Assembly: GCA_022843805.1 (NCBI GenBank)
Contig: JALHMY010000095.1
Span: forward strand, 1-38,541
Length of the DNA: 38,541 nucleotides
Reading direction: 5' to 3'
Source of the DNA: Fuerstiella sp.
GTDB taxonomy: Bacteria > Planctomycetota > Planctomycetia > Planctomycetales > Planctomycetaceae
The position numbers and the translations under genes were made by a program. Of the stretch, positions 24,262-32,552 are shown in pieces. Position 1 is the first letter of the stretch; every line of letters starts with the position of its first letter. Under the pieces are notes generated by a model. It did not search any database. It was given only the letters and a program-made list of their open reading frames with translations, and was not told where the DNA came from.

Positions 24262-24611
24262 GTGCGGCGAATCTCAGAAGGTTATCGGTATATCGCATTC
24301 CTCACCAGATACGCCAGCGTGATGCGAAAGACAATGAATTATATGAACAGGATCGGAAGTAGCCCCTGGCTCGCAAATGAATGTTAAGGCGCCCCCCGGC
24401 GATACATTGCCTAACCATTCTCCAGGAAGTCTGAACTATTGAAAGGTCAAACAAATCCCGGGGAATGGAACTGTCACATCGTCCCAATAGCTTTCAACAA
24501 GTAGAACATTCCGAGAAACCGTCAGATCGCAGATCAACGGCTGAATCTATCCGAAACAGACCCTGCTGTTCAGACACACTTGAGTCACTATAGAATTACT
24601 CGGACGGCGTC
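24262..24611. other. 350-nt gap, nothing recognised
   Basis: This AT-richer stretch lies between the HTTM-like gene and the GT39 gene. I found no coding region or repeat in it. A promoter for the GT39 gene may lie here. Confidence 0.45.
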
Positions 24612-26072
24612 TTAGTGCCGATTCTTCTGATAAGGTCCGGCATTGATGGGTCCAAACAATAACAACTTCCTTATCAGATAGGGATAAGGCTCTGAAAGTG
24701 CTGGTTCGGTGGCCGCGTTGGACACGATAACCTCCTGATTTCCCCGCATGAAGCGAACCGACATATTCGCTCGGCGATCCGGCGGCATTGAACTCACCAT
24801 TTTCCGAAGATTAAAAAAGGGCATCATGGCCTGCGATTCAGCCATCTTCTGCAACTCAGAGTCGGAACTTTCAAGGAGCTGTACCATGTCTGTTTGAAAT
24901 TCGAATATCTGAGAGCCTGCAGGAACGAACAAATGGTTGGTCGTCCCATTCTCGGTTCTAAGGTTGCTGAACATTGCAAACACGCTGCGAGTCTTAAGGC
25001 CCAGATAAGGACAAGCACCGTTCAGCACCACCAGCCCGACAAGCACCCAGGATGCAACGTTGGCTGGCCATACAAACTGTCGGAAAGTCGTATCGGCCAA
25101 TGAATCGTCAGCTTTATGCCGGCTACCGTAAAAGAAAACAAAGATTAGACCAAAGGACCAGATCATCCAGAGGATCTTGAAAACCCGAAAAGAATGTTCT
25201 ACTTCCCCATCTTCGATCGTCAGGTTTGCAGCTGTAACAATGAGCAGAATGCTTAGCCAAATGCTGCCAGGCGCGAACCGCAACGGCCAGGCAAACAGTT
25301 TTCGAAGAGCTGTCACACCTTGTTCGATTCCGACGATATATGATACCGGCAGGAACAAAAACACCCCTGCATACATCAGCGAGGTAAAATCGTAGTAGTC
25401 CTCAATGCCAAGAACAAAATGGAACACCACCGCCACGAGGACGCCCACTATTCTCGTCCGAGGGATCAGCAGTAGAATTGGAATCGCGGCCTCCACCAAC
25501 AGAGTTCCCCAAATCGCTGAACCTGCTGTGAATGAGTTCACGGGAATCGGTGGCAGATGTAACTTTCGCAGCGTAAGCGACAGATTCTCCAGATGCTCAA
25601 CCGCTGCGCTCCATTCAGGAATAAAAAAATCGCGATTAAGCTTGTGAAAGACCACCCAAAAATAGAGCAGTAATACCTGCATCCTCACCGCAGGGGCGAA
25701 GATCTGAATAAAGCGATGCTGATCCATATTCGATGATTTACGATCAGTAGCAGCAACCATCGCCATGAGCATTGTCGTCGCCGCAATCGCGGCAAGAACC
25801 GGATGATTGGTGACATTAGGCAGTCGCACACAGAATGCCGTGACCTGTGCCATCAGCAACATGGCAAATGCATTGATGTTTCCCCGGGAAAACAAAACTG
25901 CGACAGCTGCCCCAGTAGTCAACAGGTCACAGGGAATCACAGCCCAGTCGTTGGTCTTGCCATTGTGGAACAGCACTGACCATGCCCACAAATACATAAA
26001 CCATTGCAGCCAGCGAATTACAGGCTCTGAATTATCTCCTGAGCGTTCTATAGTTAGCGACGCAGTATTCAA
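24612..26072 (-). CDS. HTTM-like polytopic membrane protein
   Basis: The 486-residue protein has about ten membrane helices in its first 350 residues and a soluble C-terminal part. The segment WVVFHKLNRDFFIPEWSAA resembles the K-L-N-x-D-F pattern of HTTM-domain (vitamin-K-carboxylase-like) membrane proteins, and later FHFVLGIEDYYDFTSLMYAGVFLF fits the same group. MFSNLRTENGTTNHLFVP after the last helices is also seen in planctomycete relatives (from memory). The function of such proteins is unknown. The first codon of the frame is TTG (26072), with GTGAGG 8 nt upstream; the next ATG would cut into the first helix region. It begins 44 nt after the sorbosone-dehydrogenase gene, so the two are probably cotranscribed. 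Confidence 0.7.
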   Translation of the reverse strand: MNTASLTIERSGDNSEPVIRWLQWFMYLWAWSVLFHNGKTNDWAVIPCDLLTTGAAVAVLFSRGNINAFAMLLMAQVTAFCVRLPNVTNHPVLAAIAATTMLMAMVAATDRKSSNMDQHRFIQIFAPAVRMQVLLLYFWVVFHKLNRDFFIPEWSAAVEHLENLSLTLRKLHLPPIPVNSFTAGSAIWGTLLVEAAIPILLLIPRTRIVGVLVAVVFHFVLGIEDYYDFTSLMYAGVFLFLPVSYIVGIEQGVTALRKLFAWPLRFAPGSIWLSILLIVTAANLTIEDGEVEHSFRVFKILWMIWSFGLIFVFFYGSRHKADDSLADTTFRQFVWPANVASWVLVGLVVLNGACPYLGLKTRSVFAMFSNLRTENGTTNHLFVPAGSQIFEFQTDMVQLLESSDSELQKMAESQAMMPFFNLRKMVSSMPPDRRANMSVRFMRGNQEVIVSNAATEPALSEPYPYLIRKLLLFGPINAGPYQKNRH

Positions 26073-26116
26073 GATGCTGACCTCACTTAAAATGAACGGA
26101 TCCGGTGACGTTCTGA

Positions 26117-27886
26117 CTAATCCTCTTTCAGAAGAAACGCAACGATGTCTCTTCGCTGGTCATCGGTCAGTCCGGGAGAGAAACGCGGCATTTTTGCATA
26201 GAGGTTATCAAATCGGGGTTCAATCAGATGATACCAAATCCAGATTTTGATCCGATCTTGCCCCTTAGTTTTCTGAACTTCCTCCAGAAACCCACGTTGT
26301 TCCTTCATAAATGGATTCTGCGACGCCAGAAGTCGGGCCAATTCAGACTCGTATGCCTGAGAATTCAGCCGCAGATCCAAATTCTTAATCACGTGGGTCA
26401 ACTCGGGGCCCTCATGCCCGCCATTCCCCTCTATCCGATGGCAGGCGCGGCAGAACTGGCTGAAAAGGATCTGCCCGCGCTCGCTGCTCGACAAACTGGC
26501 CATCTCAACCTCCGAGGTATCCGGAAGCCCCAATGTCGCCTTCGACGGCATCAGTTTCCAAACGCCCCCAGTTCCAGTTGCGTCCAGGCCGCTCGTGGCC
26601 TCTCCAAAAAAGTCCGTGAAGTAAATGCCATCAGGACCTTCGGCAAGCCCAAGAATTGTGGTGGCGAGTTCGCCCTGATACTGAACCACTGGCTCCGGAC
26701 TCCGAATCAATGCGGGTAACTGCGGATGCATAATGCATTGCAGTATTGATTTGCCATAATTCTGTCCCAGTTCTGCAGCAGGTCCGTATGTAGCGATGTA
26801 GCAATGGCCTGCACTTCCTTCCCCCATGACTCCGTTGCGGAGAAACGTCATCCCGACCGGCGCTGTATTTCCCACCGGCCCCCATGTATACAAAGAGTTC
26901 GTGCGGATGCTGTCCGGAACTCCATCCCAGCCATAGCTGGATCCAGGCTGAACATGAAAGAGTCGATCCAGGTTCTTTCCGTTGTCCACAGCAAAAAGTT
27001 GTCCGGAGGCCGAAGAAAAGTCCATGTCAAAGGCGTTGCGGATGCCATAAGCAAACACGTAGCTCTCGGGCGAATCAGGAAGGCTGGCCACATAAAATGG
27101 ATTGTCTTCACAAGCGGTGCCGTCCAGATTCAACCGAAGTATCTTGCCTCCAAACTTCGTGCGATCCAGACTTAACTTGTGGTTCTCCGCATCACCCACT
27201 GAAACGTAAAGCTTTTCGTCAGGCCCAATCACGACCTGTTGAATCTGATTTGAAGGAGACGTAAATTCCTTAAGATCCAGAATGACCGACTGACTCGCCA
27301 TTCTTCGTCCACCCGGTTCACTTGTGAGTCTCAGAATATGATTGCTGAGTAATCCGCTTTCACTGTCCGTATAACTGCCAGTAACGATCAGGTCTTCGGT
27401 GCCAGGAAGAACAAGCATCCCCGACAGCCCCATCTCATCACTTTTCTCGATGGGAAATGGTTCGAAGTTATTCAAGTTCTCCGCATAAATGTGTATCGAT
27501 CCGTCTCGCGCCACATACTTAATTGTACCGTGCAATTCATTTACATAAAACAGCGGCGCGTCTTCGCCATCTGCTTGTCCCTCGTAGAATGAAATATTGA
27601 CAGGAAATGTAAAGCCTTTTTTAACCAGCTGCACATCATATCCGCGGCGAACTTTCCATATCGGAGATGTCGGTGAAGTAACACCAGGCCAGTCACTGGC
27701 TTTATAGGCATCAAACCGCTGTGTGAACTTTCCCCAGTATGATTCAAATCCAAGCCGACGCTTCACACTGTCAATGCGTGAAACTGCGGGCTTCGTATAG
27801 AACGCCAGTACTCCCGCTGTAACTCCGATGGCTACTCCGGAGAACAGTATCAAGAGCGGTTTAAAGTATCTGCGAAAACCAGTCAT
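26117..27886 (-). CDS. Membrane-anchored glucose/sorbosone dehydrogenase-cytochrome c fusion
   Basis: This is a 589-residue extracytoplasmic protein. One N-terminal membrane helix (PLLILFSGVAIGVTAGVLAF) anchors it. Residues from about 80 to 430 form a beta-propeller of the GSDH type, a PQQ-dependent sugar-dehydrogenase fold, with segments such as VVIGPDEKLYVSVGDAENH, GKILRLNLDGT, VFAYGIRNAFDMDF and YGWDGVPDS. The last part is a c-type cytochrome with FCRACHRIEGNGGHEGPEL, whose haem would take electrons from the propeller. Predicted role: oxidising a sugar or similar compound outside the membrane, with electrons passed to the respiratory chain. PQQ binding cannot be confirmed from sequence. 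It lies just upstream of the HTTM-like gene. Confidence 0.87.
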   Translation of the reverse strand: MTGFRRYFKPLLILFSGVAIGVTAGVLAFYTKPAVSRIDSVKRRLGFESYWGKFTQRFDAYKASDWPGVTSPTSPIWKVRRGYDVQLVKKGFTFPVNISFYEGQADGEDAPLFYVNELHGTIKYVARDGSIHIYAENLNNFEPFPIEKSDEMGLSGMLVLPGTEDLIVTGSYTDSESGLLSNHILRLTSEPGGRRMASQSVILDLKEFTSPSNQIQQVVIGPDEKLYVSVGDAENHKLSLDRTKFGGKILRLNLDGTACEDNPFYVASLPDSPESYVFAYGIRNAFDMDFSSASGQLFAVDNGKNLDRLFHVQPGSSYGWDGVPDSIRTNSLYTWGPVGNTAPVGMTFLRNGVMGEGSAGHCYIATYGPAAELGQNYGKSILQCIMHPQLPALIRSPEPVVQYQGELATTILGLAEGPDGIYFTDFFGEATSGLDATGTGGVWKLMPSKATLGLPDTSEVEMASLSSSERGQILFSQFCRACHRIEGNGGHEGPELTHVIKNLDLRLNSQAYESELARLLASQNPFMKEQRGFLEEVQKTKGQDRIKIWIWYHLIEPRFDNLYAKMPRFSPGLTDDQRRDIVAFLLKED

Positions 27887-27956
27887 CGAACATTCTTTCC
27901 TTGGGCAAATTTCAGGAACCAGAACTTAACAGGATACTAAAAAGGCAACCGAAAAT

Positions 27957-28037
27957 GAAGCTGGTTTTTCCGAGTTGGCCGCGGATCAAAATCGAAGGAT
28001 TGCAAGGAGTCGTTGATCCTGGAACGACTGCGATTTG
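27957..28037 (+). repeat. 80-bp dispersed repeat, copy of 11264-11344 in opposite orientation
   Basis: It shares GTTTTTC-GAGTTGGCC, GGATCAAAATCGAA and GACTGCGATT with the reverse complement of 11264-11344. It is followed at once by a copy of the dispersed palindromic repeat. Confidence 0.7.
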
Positions 28038-28043
28038 GCCCCG

Positions 28044-28090
28044 GCCCCAACTGACCTTGCGTCGGTTGAGCCAGGCTTTGAAAACTAAAG
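28044..28090 (+). repeat. Dispersed palindromic repeat, copy 4 of 5
   Basis: GCCCCAACTGACCTTGCGTC is followed by GGTTGAGCCAGGCTTTGAAA and ACTAAAG. Orientation and layout match the other copies; the stem is imperfect here. Confidence 0.7.
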
Positions 28091-28110
28091 CAACGTCACC
28101 ACGCCGCCCC

Positions 28111-28161
28111 CGGTCCCAACCGACCCCGTGTCGGTTGAGCCCAGGTTTGGCAACTACAAAC
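28111..28161 (+). repeat. Dispersed palindromic repeat, copy 5 of 5
   Basis: The stem CAACCGAC-CCCGT-GTCGGTTG is followed by AGCCCAGGTTTGGCAACTAC. It begins 20 nt after copy 4, the same spacing as between copies 1 and 2. Confidence 0.75.
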
Positions 28162-28249
28162 GTCGGCCATTGAGAACCCCCTCCAACCGCCCGCACTTCA
28201 TCTGAGGCACCGTCCTCGTCCATGCAGGCACCAGCCCCCGCACCACAGA

Positions 28250-28826
28250 TTAGTAATTCTCACAGTTCAGCTCCGCACCCAGCCACGAACCCAGCCGACA
28301 CAAATCTTCATCAAAAACCGCCCTGAGTTTCTCTGTCTGCTGCGAATTCAGCTTCGGCTTCTCTTTCATCGTCCATAGGCTTTTTACCCACTCTCTTGCT
28401 GATTTCGGAATCAGCTTTCGCCGAATCTCACGCAATACCGGAGCATCCACAATCGCATCACGCCATCGACTCTTTCGCATTCGTTCGCTGTAAACATTCT
28501 GAGCTTCCCGATCAACCTTCCACTCGGGAGCCCCATCATAGCCAGGAAACTGACATATTCGTTCCAGCTCAAGCTGAGGTTCTGCCAGCATCCGTTCAAA
28601 AAATACCGGCAGGATTTTATCCGCTCCAGAAGTCTCAAAGAGCGAAATCAGCTGGTCCGTGAACAGACTCTCAGCCGTCGGCTCCGAATGAATTCCACCG
28701 CCTGTTTAAGTCTCGCATCCACCAGGAATGCCGACTGATAACAGGCCAAACGAACTGCCTCCGTTGTCCGACTGTCGTGCACATCCAATGTACGGTACTC
28801 ATAAAACGCAAAAATGGCTGGCTAGG
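28250..28826 (-). pseudogene. Broken sulfotransferase-like gene (N-terminus lost, frameshift)
   Basis: Only the C-terminal part of a gene remains. In one frame 28250-28714 reads EPTAESLFTDQLISLFE, then LPVFFERMLAEPQLELERIC and, at the end, FDEDLCRLGSWLG before the stop. The last is the usual C-terminus of bacterial sulfotransferases (vFDEDLxxLgxwLG). Just upstream, about 28690-28823, another frame continues with YEYRTLDVHDSRTTEAVRLA and FLVDARLKQAVEFIRS and is then closed by a TAG. The two frames meet near 28690-28700 at RS/SEP, as expected from a small insertion or deletion. The PAPS-binding N-terminal region is absent. It lies directly behind a GT2 gene in the polysaccharide region. The sulfotransferase call is moderately sure; the identity of the upstream half is less so. 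Confidence 0.6.
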
Positions 28827-28838
28827 CGTCTCACGCCC

Positions 28839-29813
28839 TTAGCTCCCGCCTGCATGCGGAGGCCTGTCTGTATCATGCAAATACACCCAATTGTCGATCC
28901 ACTCTCGATCGCACGAAGTTCGACGACGGCCCATGAGTTCGCGAGTAAATCCAATCATTCTGCCGAGGCACCAGCCAAGATTGGCCGCAACCATTCCTGC
29001 AATGCCATGCCATTTCCGTAAATAGCGCGCACGAGCGGCATAGTAATAAGCCGGGCGTCGCTTCACAGCAGCATTCAGTTCGGTCAGACCCGAACTCTGT
29101 CCATGCAGATGCACAATGTGGGCATCCGGACAACATGCCAGGTCCCAGCCTGCACTCACCGCCCGGCGGCAATAGTCAACATCTTCAAAATACATAAAGA
29201 ATCCGTCGTCCATCATCCCCACTTTGTCCAGCACCTCCCCGCGAATCAGCACCGCAGCAAAACTGAGCCATTCTGGTTCTGCATCACAATCGCTCACCGG
29301 GATCGGCACATTCCATTTTCTGAGAATTCGGGTCACCGGGCCTGTGCACGCACCGCGGATGACTTCGCTGAAGAATGAGGGAAAGCGAAAACAACTGACC
29401 TGTGCCGTACCATCCGGGAACTCAAGTCGAGGTCCAATCAATCCGGCCCGGGGATTTCGATGGAACTCTTCGATCAGTTTCACAACCGCTCCCGGCCGAA
29501 CGATGGTATCGCTGTTCAGCAGCAAATATCCACCTGCCTTCAACGACTGCATACCCAAATTGTTCCCCGCGGAAAAGCCTCCGTTCACAGGAGACCGCAG
29601 TACCTGAACCCATTCGGACCAGTCATGATCACTGATTGCCTGACAGATTTGATCGGGAGAATCATCTCCGGACGCATTATCAACAACAACAACCTTGAAA
29701 TGACATACGCTGCGTTCCGTGACCAGCGACGCAAGACAATCAATTACGAGGCCAGCCGTACGATAATTGACAATAACGATTGCCAGGTCAGGCATATCCT
29801 GTGGCTTCTCCAT
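28839..29813 (-). CDS. Glycosyltransferase family 2 (rhamnosyltransferase-like)
   Basis: A GT-A fold enzyme that adds a sugar to a lipid-linked or polysaccharide acceptor. Seen in order: IVIVNYRTAGLVIDCLASL, VVVDNASGDDS, SPVNGGFSAGNNLGM, LLLNSDT (metal-binding region), GLIGPRL, and FFMYFEDVDYCRR with the catalytic-base region ED. These are the hallmarks of the WbbL/rhamnosyltransferase type of GT2. I choose the ATG at 29813; the frame is open to a GTG at 29828 and another ATG lies at 29795. Full length at about 325 residues. The stop is followed within 15 nt by the broken sulfotransferase-like gene. Donor and acceptor are not known. Confidence 0.9.
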   Translation of the reverse strand: MEKPQDMPDLAIVIVNYRTAGLVIDCLASLVTERSVCHFKVVVVDNASGDDSPDQICQAISDHDWSEWVQVLRSPVNGGFSAGNNLGMQSLKAGGYLLLNSDTIVRPGAVVKLIEEFHRNPRAGLIGPRLEFPDGTAQVSCFRFPSFFSEVIRGACTGPVTRILRKWNVPIPVSDCDAEPEWLSFAAVLIRGEVLDKVGMMDDGFFMYFEDVDYCRRAVSAGWDLACCPDAHIVHLHGQSSGLTELNAAVKRRPAYYYAARARYLRKWHGIAGMVAANLGWCLGRMIGFTRELMGRRRTSCDREWIDNWVYLHDTDRPPHAGGS

Positions 29814-29952
29814 TTCACAGCATTTCACGGTATAACCGCATTTCGGATCTTCGGCAGTTCTGGTGCACGTCGAGTCGCCTGAAGCGATAGTCAGTAGTGG
29901 AATCCGCAGATCCCGGCGAGCGTTCCGGATTGCATTTCGGCCATACGCAAAT

Positions 29953-29983
29953 CACCAGGCATGCTCTTAGAGCATTCCTGGTG
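29953..29983. terminator. 14-bp hairpin between the FN3-repeat gene and the GT2 gene
   Basis: CACCAGGCATGCTC (29953-29966), a three-base loop, then GAGCATTCCTGGTG (29970-29983) form a stem with one mismatch. It lies about 40 nt past the stop of the FN3-repeat gene, as expected of a terminator, but no T-run follows on that strand, so a repeat element is also possible. Confidence 0.5.
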
Positions 29984-30020
29984 TCCATGGCGGCCGGTTT
30001 TCGACAAACCCGGTTCAGGT

Positions 30021-31691
30021 TTAAAGTTCCGCTGTGACGGGCATCACACCAGAAAGTACTTTGTCAATCAAATCAGCATCCTGCTCTGTCATCAGAGCGT
30101 CCAGCGACCATGAACTCCCTTTGGGCTGTTTTTCGCTCGCACCAGACGGGGGGGAATACATATCACCATCTCCTTCCCAGCGAACCATTTCCCTTGCCGC
30201 CTGTCGTTCGGGCCTGGTGTTAATTAGCTCCCAGTCCTCGGAGAAGCGTTGCCCGGCCAACGCAACGGCAACAGGCTGCAGAACGGAAGAACCGTCGGCG
30301 AACAAATCGCCGTCATCGGTGATCCTGGAATCTGCCAGGGTAAACGTAAACATATCGGACCAGATTCCGGAGTTATTATCGCGACTGTCGACTGCCTTGA
30401 TCCAGGCGCGATATTGTCCGCCGACCAGTGTCGCGGGGCTGGCATAACTGGTGGCGGTCAGATCATCCTGACAAATCACCACGCCGAAGCCACTCCGCTC
30501 CAGATGGAGAATATAGCGGCCCGCACCGGTGACCGCCTGCCAGGAGAACGTGACACTCGCCGGAAGTTCATTGCCCCCGCGTTCAGCCCCAAGAAACGTC
30601 GATTTTCCGCCGACGTAAGACGTTGCCTTTGCACTCCACGATCTGGCTGAACCATTTGCAGCCCAGGGACGCACCCACCATGACAGATTTCCAACAGGAA
30701 GCTCGACTGAGGGTGTCCATGAACTGGAAACAAGACCCACTGGGTTAAGAACAGTACCATTGCTGTTGATGTACAGTTCGTATGTGCCGACACCGGCAAT
30801 ATCACCCCAGGAAAAAGTCGGTTGTCGGTCGAACGTGGGCTGCACCGGAGAAACGGGAAGCGGGCCATTCACAGCCATGGAAGTAGGCGACCATGCACTT
30901 GGAATTCCTAAATCATCAATTCCACGCACCCAAACTCGATACTGGCCAAAGGGAACATCGAATCCGGGTACGAATGTCGGCGCTGTGACACTGGAATCAG
31001 AGATGGCTTTGGTTGTGCCAGTTGTCAGGTTGTCAGCCCACAATTCGTAGCGAACGGTACCGGGGAGCGGATCCCATTCGAAACTGGACGGACCGTTCAG
31101 ACCATCGAACGCAATCCGTTCGAGTTCGGTGGAAACGCCGACGCGAGAATAGTCGACGGGCTGAGACCAGTTTCCCGGCACATTTGCGGCATCAAGGGCG
31201 CGTACCCAGAATCGGTCGTGAGCAAACCCAAGGTCGGACGATGGGGTGTAGGAAGTGGTCGTAAGGTTTCCGGAATGGAAGACCTTACTGTTCTTCGTTG
31301 TCAGATTATCGGCCCAGACTTCATAGCGAACTGCGCCGGGTACAGCATTCCATGTCAGCTGGGGTCTGGCATTTTTTCGGTCATTGGGAACGACACTAAC
31401 AGCTGGCGGCGTGCTCACCTGGACAGTTACAAAGGCGTTCCACGGCGACGGAGCGCCGTATTTTTGAGTTGCTCTCACCCAGATGCGGTATCGGCCGATG
31501 GGCAGATCAGAGGTTGGAGAAGAGCTGTTGGACGATGTTGAGTCGACTCGGACAGGATTTTGACCGGTTGACAAATTCATATACCAGACTTCGTAACCAT
31601 CCGCCCCATCAACTGGGTTCCATTGGACTGTTGGCCGCGGACTGGAAGTCTTTGAGTTGGCCGGAGTCGTGAACACAGGCGCGGTCAGCAC
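30021..31691 (-). CDS. FN3-like tandem repeat protein, probably 5'-truncated
   Basis: The 556-residue protein is built of five beta-sandwich repeats of about 90 residues, each starting with a P-x-x-x-W-x-x-V/L-x-G-A-x-x-Y-E-V-W pattern: PTVQWNPVDGADGYEVW, PQLTWNAVPGAVRYEVW, SFEWDPLPGTVRYELW, TFSWGDIAGVGTYELY and VTFSWQAVTGAGRYIL. Such fibronectin-like repeats occur in large secreted planctomycete proteins. The C-terminal 100 residues are not recognised. The frame opens with a GTG only 6 nt after the MurB-like stop, in what would normally be the linker before a repeat, and there is no signal peptide. The gene thus looks like the 3' part of a longer surface protein that lost its start; whether it is still translated, by coupling to the MurB-like gene, is open. 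Confidence 0.72.
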   Translation of the reverse strand: MLTAPVFTTPANSKTSSPRPTVQWNPVDGADGYEVWYMNLSTGQNPVRVDSTSSNSSSPTSDLPIGRYRIWVRATQKYGAPSPWNAFVTVQVSTPPAVSVVPNDRKNARPQLTWNAVPGAVRYEVWADNLTTKNSKVFHSGNLTTTSYTPSSDLGFAHDRFWVRALDAANVPGNWSQPVDYSRVGVSTELERIAFDGLNGPSSFEWDPLPGTVRYELWADNLTTGTTKAISDSSVTAPTFVPGFDVPFGQYRVWVRGIDDLGIPSAWSPTSMAVNGPLPVSPVQPTFDRQPTFSWGDIAGVGTYELYINSNGTVLNPVGLVSSSWTPSVELPVGNLSWWVRPWAANGSARSWSAKATSYVGGKSTFLGAERGGNELPASVTFSWQAVTGAGRYILHLERSGFGVVICQDDLTATSYASPATLVGGQYRAWIKAVDSRDNNSGIWSDMFTFTLADSRITDDGDLFADGSSVLQPVAVALAGQRFSEDWELINTRPERQAAREMVRWEGDGDMYSPPSGASEKQPKGSSWSLDALMTEQDADLIDKVLSGVMPVTAEL

Positions 31692-31697
31692 TTCTTC

Positions 31698-32552
31698 TCA
31701 GTCAACCTCAATGAGTTCAGTCTCTGCACGCTTCCCAAATAGTCGGTGAATTCCCTGCACAAATCGGATCAAGCAAACGATTGGCCAACTACTTCGGTTA
31801 TTGCAGATAATCCAGTTATTGACCTTTCTCGTAAATTGAGTGTGAAAGAAGGGATACTTGATACCGGCAACAGGCAATCCACGAATCCGTCGAAGTATCC
31901 AGGGAGTGTATGTACGAAATACACTTCCACAATTAGGAAATCTGATATCCTGATGACTATGACACCACTCGATTCGTTTTCGGATTTCACTGCTTTCAAG
32001 TGGGCGAGACGGGAACTTGACGATCCCGCTAATAATTAAACGATCATGAACCCCGGTAAACATCGTCTTACGGTGAGCCCTCTCCAAATCCTCACATCGA
32101 ACAGTCAAAATCCTGCCGTCTTCTATGTATGTGACAGACTCGACGAAGTCATAAATTGTCCCACCGACGCCGAGCCCGGCGTTCATCGCAAGCGCACCTC
32201 CGAAAGTTGCAGGAACGGATGCGAGATAGTAAAAGGAATCCAGATTACTTGCTTCACAATGCTTTAGAATCCTCATCACCGGTAGTGACGATGAGCATTC
32301 CAGACGCCCTTCGCCGAGATCATTCATCCAGGCATCTAAACGGTTCTTAAGGATCAGCGTCCGGATCCTGCGCCGGGTGTACAGCGTATTCGATCCATTT
32401 CCGAGTATGTATAACCGATGGCTGTTTGCTGAGGCCCAGCGCTGAAATTCTAGAAACTCTTCAACCGTCTGAAATTCACCGTAAAATTGAAAATCATGTT
32501 GGGTCCGAAATGTAGAAAGTCTTTCTGATTGAATCGCCCTGATGTCAGCCAT
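31698..32552 (-). CDS. MurB-like FAD-dependent reductase
   Basis: The 284-residue protein matches UDP-N-acetylenolpyruvoylglucosamine reductase, the enzyme that reduces the enolpyruvyl ether of UDP-GlcNAc to the lactyl ether of UDP-MurNAc. The FAD-binding segments are LGNGSNTLY and ASVPATFGGALAMNAGLGVGG. Further on HRKTMF stands for the family's Y-R-x-S-x-F, FPNCGSVFR holds the proton-donor Ser region, and the C-terminus has FGKRAETELIEV where MurB has its catalytic Glu. It is therefore probably active. Its ATG overlaps the end of the pyruvyl transferase gene by 8 nt (ATGGCTGA), pointing to translational coupling. Its place in a polysaccharide operon suggests a specialised paralogue rather than the housekeeping MurB. 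Confidence 0.85.
   Translation of the reverse strand: MADIRAIQSERLSTFRTQHDFQFYGEFQTVEEFLEFQRWASANSHRLYILGNGSNTLYTRRRIRTLILKNRLDAWMNDLGEGRLECSSSLPVMRILKHCEASNLDSFYYLASVPATFGGALAMNAGLGVGGTIYDFVESVTYIEDGRILTVRCEDLERAHRKTMFTGVHDRLIISGIVKFPSRPLESSEIRKRIEWCHSHQDIRFPNCGSVFRTYTPWILRRIRGLPVAGIKYPFFHTQFTRKVNNWIICNNRSSWPIVCLIRFVQGIHRLFGKRAETELIEVD

Larger units (their letters stand above)
27887..28249. other. Repeat-bearing gap
   Basis: No gene is seen. The stretch holds the forward copy of the 80-bp dispersed repeat (27957-28037) and two tandem copies of the five-member palindromic repeat. It lies upstream of the sorbosone-dehydrogenase gene and downstream of the broken sulfotransferase-like gene. Confidence 0.7.

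Noticed and set aside
31698..32552. DprE1-type oxidase to complete a decaprenyl-arabinose pathway
   Set aside because: The flavoprotein has MurB-type motifs through its C-terminus, not the ALO/DprE1 type, so it does not supply the missing epimerase.
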